From NCBI RefSeq assembly GCF_013141695.1, contig NZ_WHNY01000067.1, forward strand, positions 521,107 through 585,106: 64,000 bases of DNA. Reading direction: 5' to 3'. The translations under genes were made by a program, and so were the position numbers. The DNA comes from Paenibacillus plantarum. Lineage in GTDB: Bacteria; Bacillota; Bacilli; Paenibacillales; NBRC-103111. The notes under the pieces were generated by a model. That model was given only the letters and a program-made list of their open reading frames with translations. It had not been told where the DNA came from and did no database searches. Shown one piece after another: positions 17,577 through 26,263 of the stretch (positions within the stretch are counted from its first letter, which is position 1; the number at the start of each line of letters is the position of its first letter).

Positions 17577-18596
17577 ATGCTAAGAATCGGACTAGTTGGA
17601 CTAGGCTTCATGGGAAGAACACATTTGGAGAATTATGTACGCCTAGAAGCAGAAGGTGTTGCGATTAAAGTTGTAGCGTTATGTGATATTGACCCGGTTA
17701 AGCTAGAAGGCAACGCGGTTGCTGGAAATATTGATACAGGTGATTCGGCGATCGATTTCAACCTCTATGCGAAGTACACTAGTGTGTCCGAAATGATTGA
17801 AAAAGAACAGTTGGATTACGTGGATCTAGCTCTCCCGACATACCTGCACCGTGATATTACGATTGAATGTCTAAATAAAGGTCTGCACGTGCTGTGTGAG
17901 AAGCCAATGGCTTCGAATCCGCAAGAGTGTGAAGAGATGATTGCAGCTGCTGAAGCGAATGGTAAGCAGTTGATGATTGGACAGTGTCTGCGCTTTTGGC
18001 CAGCCTATGTCTTCTTGAAAGAAGCTGTGCAGAATGGGACTTATGGTAAAGTAACAAGCGGTTATTTCTACCGCGGCGGCGCTACGCCGACTTGGGGACC
18101 ATGGCTAATCGATAAAGAGAAGAGCGGCGGAGCTTTACTCGATATGCATGTTCATGATATTGATATGGTCAATTGGTTGTTCGGAAAACCTGAATCTGTT
18201 TCGTGTTTGGCACGGAATGTAGTTCCAGGCAGCGGCTATGATGTCGTGTCTACGAATTATTTGTACGGGGATGGCAAAGTTATCAATGCGCAAGCTGACT
18301 GGACGCTCGAAGGTGATTATGGCTTTGATATGCAGTACCGTGTCAATTTCGAGAAAGCGAACATTATTTTTGGCGCAAGCGGCCTGAAAGTAAACCCGAA
18401 TGATGCGGCTGGATTCAATCCAGAGCTATCACCAGAGATGGGCTATTACTTGGAGCTGAAATATTTCATTGAGACGCTTCTCGCAGGGGAAGCAGTCACG
18501 ACTGCAACACCGGCTAGTACACGGGAAACGATTGAAATTGCTGTCGCTGAGATCGCATCGGCAGACAAGCAAGGGGCTTGGGTGGAAGTGAAATAG
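17577..18596 (+). CDS. Gfo/Idh/MocA-family oxidoreductase
   Basis: 339 residues. The N-terminal Rossmann fold has GLVGLGFMGRTHLENY at residues 5-20 and the catalytic EKP motif (CEKPMA) near residue 107. The C-terminal alpha/beta domain contains GGALLDMHVHDIDMVNWL, the His-rich substrate region. Family enzymes oxidise or reduce sugars and inositols with NAD(P). It starts two bases after the isomerase stop with GGGGAGGAA as ribosome binding site and ends with a terminator. Confidence 0.92.
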   Translation: MLRIGLVGLGFMGRTHLENYVRLEAEGVAIKVVALCDIDPVKLEGNAVAGNIDTGDSAIDFNLYAKYTSVSEMIEKEQLDYVDLALPTYLHRDITIECLNKGLHVLCEKPMASNPQECEEMIAAAEANGKQLMIGQCLRFWPAYVFLKEAVQNGTYGKVTSGYFYRGGATPTWGPWLIDKEKSGGALLDMHVHDIDMVNWLFGKPESVSCLARNVVPGSGYDVVSTNYLYGDGKVINAQADWTLEGDYGFDMQYRVNFEKANIIFGASGLKVNPNDAAGFNPELSPEMGYYLELKYFIETLLAGEAVTTATPASTRETIEIAVAEIASADKQGAWVEVK

Positions 18597-18614
18597 TAAG
18601 CGAGATCTGCATGT

Positions 18615-18653
18615 AAACCTTGGGAATCGAATCTGATTTCTAAGGTTTTTTTG
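18615..18653 (+). terminator. Terminator after the Gfo/Idh gene
   Basis: Stem AAACCTT...AAGGTTT with an inner GGAATC/GATTTC arm, followed by a T-run. Confidence 0.8.
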
Positions 18654-18755
18654 AATTGAGGCACTAAGTATACGCGGCTAGCTCTGGTAGGCAGTAGAAC
18701 GCATACCTCTACATCATATAAAGGAATGACATCTTCGATAACTTCAGTGTCAGCA

Positions 18756-18800
18756 ACAAAAACGGCAGTCTAGGACATATTTCCGTTTCCTAGTCCGCCG
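18756..18800 (-). terminator. Terminator of the heparinase-linked transport operon
   Basis: Read on the minus strand, GGCGGACTAGG pairs imperfectly with CCTAGACTGCC and is followed by GTTTTTG. It lies just downstream of the last gene of the minus-strand operon. Confidence 0.6.
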
Positions 18801-18826
18801 CTGTTTCCGCTGTTTCTTTTCTCGGA

Positions 18827-20725
18827 TCAGTCTGCAATTTTATGTGCTTGAATGTCATCCCACTTGCGAAGGAATCTCGAGGAGATTCGCCTTATTTTAT
18901 GCTCCATCGAGAAGCGAATAGGCGAAAAGTCGCTGCGAGTTTGTTTAAACGAAATTGACAAGGATATCGGCTGTTGTTCGACCCTTTTCCTTATGGCTGC
19001 AGCAATTTCTTTGCGCAAATGAGCATGTGCATCCCCGATTTTGAACAATGCCATGAGGCTGAACGAAAAGTATTGAAAGTATAGCTCTTCATCGTCTGCG
19101 ATAAATTCGGTATGACCATTTATATTTCTTATTCCGGAAGGATCGGACAACAAGGCGATCAATTCAGGCACAATAACCGTATCCTTTAATTTACCCAGCA
19201 AATAGATCGCTGTATATCCTCTGGCATTATTATATTTGATGCTCGTTTTCGGGACGAAGGAATCGCGTTCCACGACCATAGCTCGCAGTACAGGAAGCGC
19301 TGCTTCATCCTGCATAAGGGCTAATGCAAAGGAACTGTGCTTGCGCAAATGTTCATTCTCCTGCTGATGCAGCCATTCGAGAAGCAGCGGCTTCATGGAG
19401 GGACCGTTTTTTATTGCTGACCATATGGCTAGGCCCGGCTTTTCACTGCTTAAGCCTTTCTGAATGTTCACCGTTTCGTTCAACCAATGAATAATCGGAT
19501 TCTTCTCATCCTCGTAGGCGATTCGATCCTTCATTCCTACATGATTGTGCGGATTCAAACAACCGGTTGATCTTAGCAGTGCCGCTAATTCATCATAAGG
19601 GACGTTCAAGAGATCTGTTTGATGCCGGGTAGCCAGATAGGCCGCCATAGCCGCCGCTTCTCCGCACTTCTGCATATCCCGTTTCATCCGCACACAAGGG
19701 GCAAGATCATGGTCGAGCGCCAGGCACCGCCCTGCGACGATCAGACCCTTCATCCCTTTGGGGATGAGTGCCCCGAGCGGGACAGGGACTGAGAAGTTTA
19801 CGCCCCACATGCTGCCTGCTACGGTCCAATCCTGCTGAGTTTCGCTTTCGAATGCCACGTCCTTACTATGATTATCCAAATTAGCATAGGCGTAAAATAA
19901 GGGCTGATCGGTGAGGCGATTGTGCAGGTATCCATCAAACGTCAGATTGGACTCGCCTTCGATAAACCTTCCTTCGCGAATACCAAGCAGCGGTGCTAGG
20001 CGGAGAAACCGCTGCTGATCGTCGTATCGATCCTTCAAGTGCGTATGCAGAAGCGCAGAATCGACAATCGCCCGAGTCAAATCCTTTTCATCTGCCTGAT
20101 CCACATAGCCGGAATCGGTATAAACAAAAGTAACTCGTTGTTTCTCTAAGGCGACGATGACATTAGAAAAAGGTTGGGATTGGCCGTCGCTCTCGCGTCC
20201 TTTGCGAGTCGGACAGCCGGCCATCGTGCATACCTCTGCATCTCCCGAGCTGTCGATAACGATACGGCTTCCAGCGGTATGAACGCCATCAGCGTCGATC
20301 CAGCGTATCCCCTTGACCGTCACTCCTTCCAGATAGACGCCAGTTACTGTCGCCTCATAGCATAATTCAACACCTGCCTCCAGCGCCTTCTGTTCCATCA
20401 CATACTTCTTCAACTCGCCGTTCACCGTCACCTGGGGTGTGTAAGAATCGCGTTCCAGTTCCAGAACCTGCTTATCAATTTCTTCGTAGAAGCCGCCCTT
20501 AGAACCGTAATAATAAGCAAGCACACCACCCGCCGTACCCACGCCACCCATACAATTGAGTCGCTCGATACCCAGCACCTTCAACCCCATCTTCGCTGCT
20601 GTGATAGCAGCTATCGCCCCGGCAGTTCCAAGTCCTACAACAATAATGTCATATTCGTTATCAAATGAATGATTATGAGCAAGGGTTTCAATAACGGACT
20701 TATTTACTATTTCTGATAAAATCAT
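18827..20725 (-). CDS. FAD-dependent oxidoreductase (FAD_oxidored family) with C-terminal helical extension
   Basis: 632 residues. The dinucleotide-binding motif VVGLGTAGAIAAITAAKMG is at about residues 30-48 with the downstream acidic ribose contact (GIER). CMGGVGTAGG matches the PF12831 family, whose members oxidise or hydroxylate carbohydrate-derived or thiazole substrates. After the FAD domain (to about residue 430), a helical HEAT-like region (QDEAALPVLRAMV, LIALLSDPS) fills the C-terminus. The ATG has an AGGAGGTGAG site. It overlaps the upstream FAD-like gene by 26 bases, implying a paired function. It is the last gene of the operon, and the substrate is unknown. Confidence 0.85.
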   Translation of the reverse strand: MILSEIVNKSVIETLAHNHSFDNEYDIIVVGLGTAGAIAAITAAKMGLKVLGIERLNCMGGVGTAGGVLAYYYGSKGGFYEEIDKQVLELERDSYTPQVTVNGELKKYVMEQKALEAGVELCYEATVTGVYLEGVTVKGIRWIDADGVHTAGSRIVIDSSGDAEVCTMAGCPTRKGRESDGQSQPFSNVIVALEKQRVTFVYTDSGYVDQADEKDLTRAIVDSALLHTHLKDRYDDQQRFLRLAPLLGIREGRFIEGESNLTFDGYLHNRLTDQPLFYAYANLDNHSKDVAFESETQQDWTVAGSMWGVNFSVPVPLGALIPKGMKGLIVAGRCLALDHDLAPCVRMKRDMQKCGEAAAMAAYLATRHQTDLLNVPYDELAALLRSTGCLNPHNHVGMKDRIAYEDEKNPIIHWLNETVNIQKGLSSEKPGLAIWSAIKNGPSMKPLLLEWLHQQENEHLRKHSSFALALMQDEAALPVLRAMVVERDSFVPKTSIKYNNARGYTAIYLLGKLKDTVIVPELIALLSDPSGIRNINGHTEFIADDEELYFQYFSFSLMALFKIGDAHAHLRKEIAAAIRKRVEQQPISLSISFKQTRSDFSPIRFSMEHKIRRISSRFLRKWDDIQAHKIAD

Positions 20726-21545
20726 TCGGGCTCACCTCCTGCTTCGCATAGGATATTCCTGCTTCGAAGGCTTCCATGAAATTATCATAAGCGCAAGAGG
20801 GCAGCCAGCTCGAGCCCATTGCCGCGACTTGAACCCCCTGGTTTACCTTAATATCGAACGTATCGGCAACTGCCGCCAATTTCCATGGACGAAGCATCTT
20901 CGGCCTGTTCATCCAGAATTGATGTAATTTGTCACGAGCCACGATCCAATTGTCCTTGTTATCTACCTTCAACTGGAAATAAATCTCCGATGGAAATCCT
21001 CCTTGCACCATTTCGTAGCTTCGCCCGGAATCGCCTATCGATGCTGCCAGTGGAGGACCATCAAGAATAGCATTAATGCTTTTTGCAAGGATGGGGGGAT
21101 TCCACAGATGAGATGAGCCGCAGGTTGAAGTCGTATCTATAATGTTTCGGACTTGCACTGTTTGCGAGCCTGAAGTGTTGTAAAGCATCACTTCATATCC
21201 GTCTTCTGTTGATCTTACTTCGGTGATTTCCGTCATCATACGTATATTCAGGTTATGCTTTCGAATGAAATGAAACAGAACTGGTGAAATACCGGGAAGG
21301 TGGACGGCGCCGTCCGCTTGCACAATATTGCGCCTGACAAGCTCGTCATATAACTCCTGTCCGATACCGGAAGTCGGTCTGTTGGCAAGCCCGTGTCCCG
21401 GACGATAGCTGTTAACATATTCATGACCGACTAGTGAGGACCTTTCAACAAGAATGGACTGTTTGCCTAAGCTGTATGCCATCGCTAGACCGGCAAAAGT
21501 GGCTCCATAGATCAATACAGGAGCATCAGAATGAAAGGCTGTCAT
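20700..21545 (-). CDS. Short FAD/NAD(P)-binding oxidoreductase-like protein
   Basis: 281 residues. The N-terminal strand and loop (VLIYGATFAGLAMAYSLG, residues 10-27) form a dinucleotide-binding fold in which the usual GxGxxG reads GATFAG, followed by an acidic ribose contact (LVERS). The middle resembles FAD-dependent oxidoreductases (DTTSTCGSSHLWNPP), but the protein is shorter than typical members. It overlaps the SGNH hydrolase by four bases upstream and the larger FAD enzyme by 26 bases downstream, so the three are translationally coupled. It may be a partner subunit of the larger FAD protein (inference). Confidence 0.7.
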   Translation of the reverse strand: MTAFHSDAPVLIYGATFAGLAMAYSLGKQSILVERSSLVGHEYVNSYRPGHGLANRPTSGIGQELYDELVRRNIVQADGAVHLPGISPVLFHFIRKHNLNIRMMTEITEVRSTEDGYEVMLYNTSGSQTVQVRNIIDTTSTCGSSHLWNPPILAKSINAILDGPPLAASIGDSGRSYEMVQGGFPSEIYFQLKVDNKDNWIVARDKLHQFWMNRPKMLRPWKLAAVADTFDIKVNQGVQVAAMGSSWLPSCAYDNFMEAFEAGISYAKQEVSPNDFIRNSK

Positions 21546-22591
21546 GATTTCTCACTCCTAACTTGAAGAATTTCCCTCAGCTTTGCGGCCAAATGCTCAC
21601 CCATGAGCATGTGGCCGTAATCGGAAGGGTGAAGCAAATCAAATACAAGCGACGACATGTCTTTCATAATCTCGTAACCTTCAATCAGATAAAGCGAAGA
21701 GTGGTCCAGTTCGGAGACGATTTCTCGCAATATGTGATTAAATTGTGTTTCGTTCCTGCTGGCTGGATAATCCATGTGCGAATAGGTCGCCGCATTCGGA
21801 TAGACGGTAATGACGACCACAGGCTTCTGAGGCTGCTTCTGAATCACGGTCTGGATTAAATAGTACGCCCGTTCTTTAAACTGTTCAGGTGTAAAGAGCG
21901 TTCTCATATTGACTCCCAGCTCCAGCGTAGCTATATCCCAGTCATTCCGATTTGCAATGTAATCCGCAGCTTCTTTCTCGCAGAGACACGAGCCACTCAA
22001 ACCGAGATTAAGAACATCAACGCCAAGACGTCTTGCGGCCTGTTGAGCATAGCAATTGTAGTAATGGATTGCGGCGCCTCCATGCGTGATTGACGAACCG
22101 TAGGCAAGCCATCTTAGCGCAGGCACTTCGTTCTGATGCGGCGGGCGGACACTCCGGCCCAATGTATCCAACTCGTGAAATACCGCTGTATAGCGGCAAG
22201 TCATTATCCTCCACACATGGGGCGAGAACGATAAGGACGACTCTTCCGCCAACTTCCTATCAGGGCTTTCCCTCTTGAAGCGTTCGGGTTCTTCTAATAA
22301 TAGTGTACGTCTGACGCCTGCTTGCAACCGGTGGTTGGAGTGAAAGTAATCGCCTTTAAACACGATCAGATCGCCATCTTCTTCTAGTGAGGAGATCGAC
22401 AGCCTCACGGCCTCGGCATCGGTGACGAAGCGAATCTCGCAACCGCTGGATTGTGTGGATATATGGGATCCTCTTGTACTTAATCGATTCCGTACGTCTC
22501 TTGGATATCGATGTAGGCGCAGTCCGGGGAATAGTTTGTTTTCTTCCAATTCCACAACATTATGAAATTCAAGTTGATCGTAGATCATCAT
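21542..22591 (-). CDS. SGNH/GDSL-type hydrolase (probable carbohydrate esterase)
   Basis: 349 residues. A beta-rich N-terminal domain of about 150 residues precedes the SGNH hydrolase. Block I reads YGSSIT with nucleophile Ser167 (Ser replaces the usual Asp of GDS). Block II is LGLSGS, block III ELGVNM and block V DLLHPSDYGH with the catalytic Asp and His. No signal peptide, so it acts in the cytoplasm, probably deacylating imported oligosaccharides. AAAGGAG precedes ATGATG; the second ATG (22588) has better spacing. It lies between the binding-protein gene and the FAD pair. Confidence 0.85.
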   Translation of the reverse strand: MMIYDQLEFHNVVELEENKLFPGLRLHRYPRDVRNRLSTRGSHISTQSSGCEIRFVTDAEAVRLSISSLEEDGDLIVFKGDYFHSNHRLQAGVRRTLLLEEPERFKRESPDRKLAEESSLSFSPHVWRIMTCRYTAVFHELDTLGRSVRPPHQNEVPALRWLAYGSSITHGGAAIHYYNCYAQQAARRLGVDVLNLGLSGSCLCEKEAADYIANRNDWDIATLELGVNMRTLFTPEQFKERAYYLIQTVIQKQPQKPVVVITVYPNAATYSHMDYPASRNETQFNHILREIVSELDHSSLYLIEGYEIMKDMSSLVFDLLHPSDYGHMLMGEHLAAKLREILQVRSEKS

Positions 22592-22614
22592 GTACTCCTT
22601 TTATGCGGGCTGCC

Positions 22615-24165
22615 TTATTTTTTTAAGGAAAGCTCCTTGTAGATCTTATTGACTTCCTCAGTAATTTCTTTGCCTCCCGACTTGTTCCATGTTTCCACAA
22701 AGCGGTCAAAACCTTTATCTGTATCTACTTCTCCTGTAATAAACTTAATGAAGTATTCCTGTTCGATATTGACCAAATCCGGATATTTGACAGCTGATGG
22801 GATGATGAATTTCGCTTCATTGACGACGCGCTCTACGCCTTGGGCCAGCTGGTCCCGCTGTGCAATCTCTTCTGCAGAGTAAGTAAACGGCTCGAACGCT
22901 TTCGATTTACGTGAAAGCAGGCCATAATAATTGCCGAATCCCATATTGATCCGCTTCTTACTATCCTTGAAATCTTCCTTAATTACAGGTTTTCCGTTCT
23001 CCATCGAGTAATGTACCCCATCTTCCCCAAATTGGGACATCAAGTAGCTGTCTTTATCAGAGTAGAACGAATTAAGAATTTCATATATTTTTTCTTTCTT
23101 AGCCGGATTCTTGCCTGCATCAACGCTCATGCCTATATAATTGCCCGTTAAGCCCCACATGGCCAATTTGCCGGGTCCGTATGGACCTTCAAGCGCTTTG
23201 CCGACCATAAGGTTGATGCCATTTTTTTTAGCTAACTGCCCGATTTTGCCGTTTTCTCTAAAGTTGCTCCAGTTTTCGGTTGAAATGCCCACGCGTTTGT
23301 TCTCGAAGTCATTTCTTTTGCCGTCATTTGTAATGAATTCCGGGTCGAGGACGCCATCTTTAAACCATTTGTTGAGCAGCTTGAACGATTCGCGGGCACC
23401 TTCTGTCGTTATCCCATAGACCAGATTACCGGATTTATCTTTGGACCACGATTTGGGATGTACATGATGGGCGCCGAACACGTATTGAAAGGAGTCCGCC
23501 GCCCCAATCTTCCCGTAACCAGTCAAGCCAAAGGTATCTTTCTTGCCATTGCCGTCTGGATCATTATTGCGGAATTTATACAGGACATCTTCCAGCTCTT
23601 TCAATGTTGTGGGAGGCTGGTTATATCCGACGGCTTTGAGCCAATCCCCGTTATAAAACGGATGAAGGGGGAGTACACCTTCAAGGTTGGTAATCGGAAT
23701 ACCGTAGCTTTTGCCGTTAATGAGGCCGTCATTCCACGCACTCGGCTGATTCTTATCAATAAACTCAGCAAGTGTTGGCATCTTCTTTTTGATTTCCTCG
23801 ATGGGCAGTTCAGCCAGCAGACCTTGCTGGGAATACGTGCTCACATCAGCCGTCCCCCAAAGCAACCACATATCGGGAAGCTCATTCGTGGCTAATCTCA
23901 AATTGAGCTGGTCTTTCCAGTTTTGCCGGTCAATACGCATATTTTTGATTTTGACATTGAATTTCTTTTCTATCCAATTCTGTACCAAGGAACCGTCTTG
24001 CTCGGGAAAGTCAAAGCTAAGCCAGCTTATTTCTACAGGTTTCTGTACCTGCGGCGTTGGATTGCCGCTTTGACTCGGCGTTACTTCCGTTTTGGTGCAG
24101 CCGCTCAAGACAACAGATGCGGCGAGTACGGATGCGATTGTCATTTTCAAACCGTGATGTTTCAT
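22615..24165 (-). CDS. Sugar ABC transporter substrate-binding lipoprotein
   Basis: 516 residues with a lipoprotein signal ending LSGC (Cys near residue 23). It is a large family 1 solute-binding protein of the LplA/YtcQ kind: EISWLSFDFPEQDGSLV, NELPDMWLLWGTADV, and a Trp/Tyr-rich pocket. These bind oligosaccharides at the outer membrane face. It follows the two permeases by 115 bases and is followed at 23 bases by the SGNH hydrolase. No ATPase gene is present, so a shared MsmX-type ATPase is expected. Confidence 0.92.
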   Translation of the reverse strand: MKHHGLKMTIASVLAASVVLSGCTKTEVTPSQSGNPTPQVQKPVEISWLSFDFPEQDGSLVQNWIEKKFNVKIKNMRIDRQNWKDQLNLRLATNELPDMWLLWGTADVSTYSQQGLLAELPIEEIKKKMPTLAEFIDKNQPSAWNDGLINGKSYGIPITNLEGVLPLHPFYNGDWLKAVGYNQPPTTLKELEDVLYKFRNNDPDGNGKKDTFGLTGYGKIGAADSFQYVFGAHHVHPKSWSKDKSGNLVYGITTEGARESFKLLNKWFKDGVLDPEFITNDGKRNDFENKRVGISTENWSNFRENGKIGQLAKKNGINLMVGKALEGPYGPGKLAMWGLTGNYIGMSVDAGKNPAKKEKIYEILNSFYSDKDSYLMSQFGEDGVHYSMENGKPVIKEDFKDSKKRINMGFGNYYGLLSRKSKAFEPFTYSAEEIAQRDQLAQGVERVVNEAKFIIPSAVKYPDLVNIEQEYFIKFITGEVDTDKGFDRFVETWNKSGGKEITEEVNKIYKELSLKK

Positions 24166-24280
24166 GGTGAAGCCTCCCTTTTATTAGTTTATAGAATAAC
24201 GCTATGAAGCCATGGAGTTCAATCTACCGCTAAGTTGCAGAAGATGCGTTAGGCATCACTCCCTTCAATAGTTATGGGCA

Positions 24281-25168
24281 TCATCCCTTTAGTGAACCGA
24301 TCATTATGCCTTTGACAAAATACTTCTGAATAAATGGATACACAACCAGTATGGGGATTGTGGCTATCATAAGGACAGCAGCCTTAACCGACTCGGATAC
24401 AACCTCGTCCTCGGAGGCCTGCGCCATCAATTCCCGCATCTGCATATCATCATTCTCCACAATGAGACGGCGAAGCAGGATTTGCAGCACGATCTTGGAT
24501 TGATCCTGGATATAGATGAGTGCGTGGAACCATTCGTTCCAATGATACACAGCCATCCACAGTCCAATTGTGGCCAGAATCGGCTTGGAGATCGGCACAA
24601 CAATTCGTCCCAGGATCTGAATATCGTTAGCGCCGTCGATTTTAGCAGAATCCTCTAATTCCTGTGGCAGCTCCATAAAAAAATTGCGCATAATGATCAT
24701 ATAAAAGGTGTTGATGAGACCGGGAATGATCAGAGCCCAACGAGTATCGTAGAGACCTATGCTCTTAATGAGTAAAAACGTTGGGATCAGCCCTCCGCTG
24801 AAAAACATCGTCAATACAATCAACATCGTATAAAAATGACGGTGGGGCAGGTATTTCTTCGACAACGCATACGCGCCAAGCGTCATAACGACTAAGGACA
24901 AGAAGGTCCCCACGACCGTTCGGAATAAGGTATTGAAATAACCGACCCATATTCCGTTGGTTTGGAAGGATTGCTTATAGGAGGACATGCTGAAATGCTT
25001 AGGGTACAAATGAATACCCGGACGCAGCGCTTCCTCAGGTGTGCTTAAGGAAACGGATAGTACGTGAACAAACGGATACAAAACACTGATGCATAGCGCA
25101 ACAATGACAGTCATCGCTGCAAACTGGAACATGATCTCTCCTCGGCTCATTCTGCTTAACATGCTCAT
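24281..25168 (-). CDS. Carbohydrate ABC transporter permease (LplC/MalG type)
   Basis: 295 residues, six membrane helices. The EAA loop that docks the ATPase is visible as ELEDSAKIDGANDIQILGRIVVP near residues 176-198. The C-terminus ends IMIGSLKG, typical of the CUT1 subfamily. It overlaps the partner permease by four bases and imports oligosaccharides with the binding protein downstream. Confidence 0.93.
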   Translation of the reverse strand: MSMLSRMSRGEIMFQFAAMTVIVALCISVLYPFVHVLSVSLSTPEEALRPGIHLYPKHFSMSSYKQSFQTNGIWVGYFNTLFRTVVGTFLSLVVMTLGAYALSKKYLPHRHFYTMLIVLTMFFSGGLIPTFLLIKSIGLYDTRWALIIPGLINTFYMIIMRNFFMELPQELEDSAKIDGANDIQILGRIVVPISKPILATIGLWMAVYHWNEWFHALIYIQDQSKIVLQILLRRLIVENDDMQMRELMAQASEDEVVSESVKAAVLMIATIPILVVYPFIQKYFVKGIMIGSLKG

Positions 25169-26091
25169 AAGATCCCTTCCTGTCCCATTCGTTTGATGGC
25201 ATAATTGGTCAGCATGACAAGGATAAACGCGACCACATTCTTGAACAGTCCCACGGCTGCGGTTAAGCTATACTGCAGTTGTGTAAGACCCGCACGGTAC
25301 ACGTAAGTGTCCAGGATATCGGCAACACTGTAAGTATTCGGACTATAAAGATTCAGAACCTGATCAAATCCCGCATTTAAAATGTTGCCGACCCGGAATA
25401 TGAACATGATGCAAATCACCGAAAGAATGCTTGGAAGCGTAATATGAAGCGTTTGCTTCCAACGTGAAGCACCGTCCATCACAGCGGCTTCATACATGGA
25501 GGGATCGATGCCTGAGAGTGCAGCCAGATAAATAATGGTGCCCCACCCAATTTCCTTCCATATCGAGGAGACAACAAGAGTAAATCGAAAATATGCGGGA
25601 TCCCCAAGGAAATAAACAGGGTCAAATCCAAAAAAATGAATCAGGCCGCTCACAACGCCTGTACTCGGTGACAAGATAGTAATGAGTAATCCGCCTAATA
25701 TGACCCACGATAGAAAATGGGGCAGATAGCTGATCGTTTGTGTAATTCGTTTGAAGGTATTGATGCGGATTTCATTAAATAGCAGAGCGAGCACAATCGG
25801 CGCCGGAAAACCAAAAACGATATGATAGAAGCTGAGAATAACAGTATTTTTCATGACTCGCGGAAAGTCCTGCGATGCTGTGAATAAATAATGGAAATGC
25901 TTCAAACCGACCCATGAGCTTCCCCAAATGCCTTCTCGAATCCGGAAATCCTTAAATGCAATTTGCACCCCGTAGAGTGGTCCGTACTCAAAAATCAAAT
26001 AATACACTAAAGCGGGTACAAGCATAAGAAACAAATACTTGCACTTAGCATAGTCCTTCCAGATCGAAGAACGGAACGTAATCGTTTTCAT
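25165..26091 (-). CDS. Carbohydrate ABC transporter permease (LplB/MalF type)
   Basis: 308 residues, six membrane helices, with the EAA motif MYEAAVMDGASRWKQTLHITLP near residue 210. N-terminal sequence KYLFLMLVPALVYYLIFEYGPLYG is characteristic of LplB-type permeases. The start was set to the ATG seven bases after AAGGAGAG; the frame extends 48 codons upstream through the promoter, which is not coding. First gene of the operon. Confidence 0.92.
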   Translation of the reverse strand: MKTITFRSSIWKDYAKCKYLFLMLVPALVYYLIFEYGPLYGVQIAFKDFRIREGIWGSSWVGLKHFHYLFTASQDFPRVMKNTVILSFYHIVFGFPAPIVLALLFNEIRINTFKRITQTISYLPHFLSWVILGGLLITILSPSTGVVSGLIHFFGFDPVYFLGDPAYFRFTLVVSSIWKEIGWGTIIYLAALSGIDPSMYEAAVMDGASRWKQTLHITLPSILSVICIMFIFRVGNILNAGFDQVLNLYSPNTYSVADILDTYVYRAGLTQLQYSLTAAVGLFKNVVAFILVMLTNYAIKRMGQEGIL

Positions 26092-26125
26092 AATGTTCTC
26101 TCCTTGTATTCGATGTGATAGCCAC

Positions 26126-26190
26126 ATCATAATTGCGTTCTTGGCAAGCTTCAATGTTAACATCTGAAACGAGACTGAAATATATGAAAC
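26126..26190 (-). promoter_or_regulatory. Promoter of the ABC operon with upstream TTTCA repeats
   Basis: On the minus strand, TTGAAG (26149-26154), a 17-bp spacer and TATGAT (26126-26131). Three TTTCA copies at 26165-26190 lie just upstream of the -35, spaced 9-11 bases, as expected for an AraC-type activator site. Confidence 0.55.
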
Positions 26191-26195
26191 AGTCA

Positions 26196-26241
26196 GAAAA
26201 AAAACGTTGTACTGCCGGCTTTTTACCGGAAACAACGTTTT
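26196..26241 (-). terminator. Terminator of the membrane AraC regulator
   Basis: Minus-strand stem AAAACGTTGT / ACAACGTTTT with an inner CCGG/CCGG arm, followed by eight Ts. It separates the regulator transcript from the ABC operon promoter. Confidence 0.85.
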
Positions 26242-26263
26242 AGTAACTTATATGAATTTGTCC

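Noticed and set aside
26092..26235. 48-codon N-terminal extension of the LplB-type permease
   Set aside because: It covers the operon promoter and regulator terminator; the internal ATG has a strong ribosome binding site.
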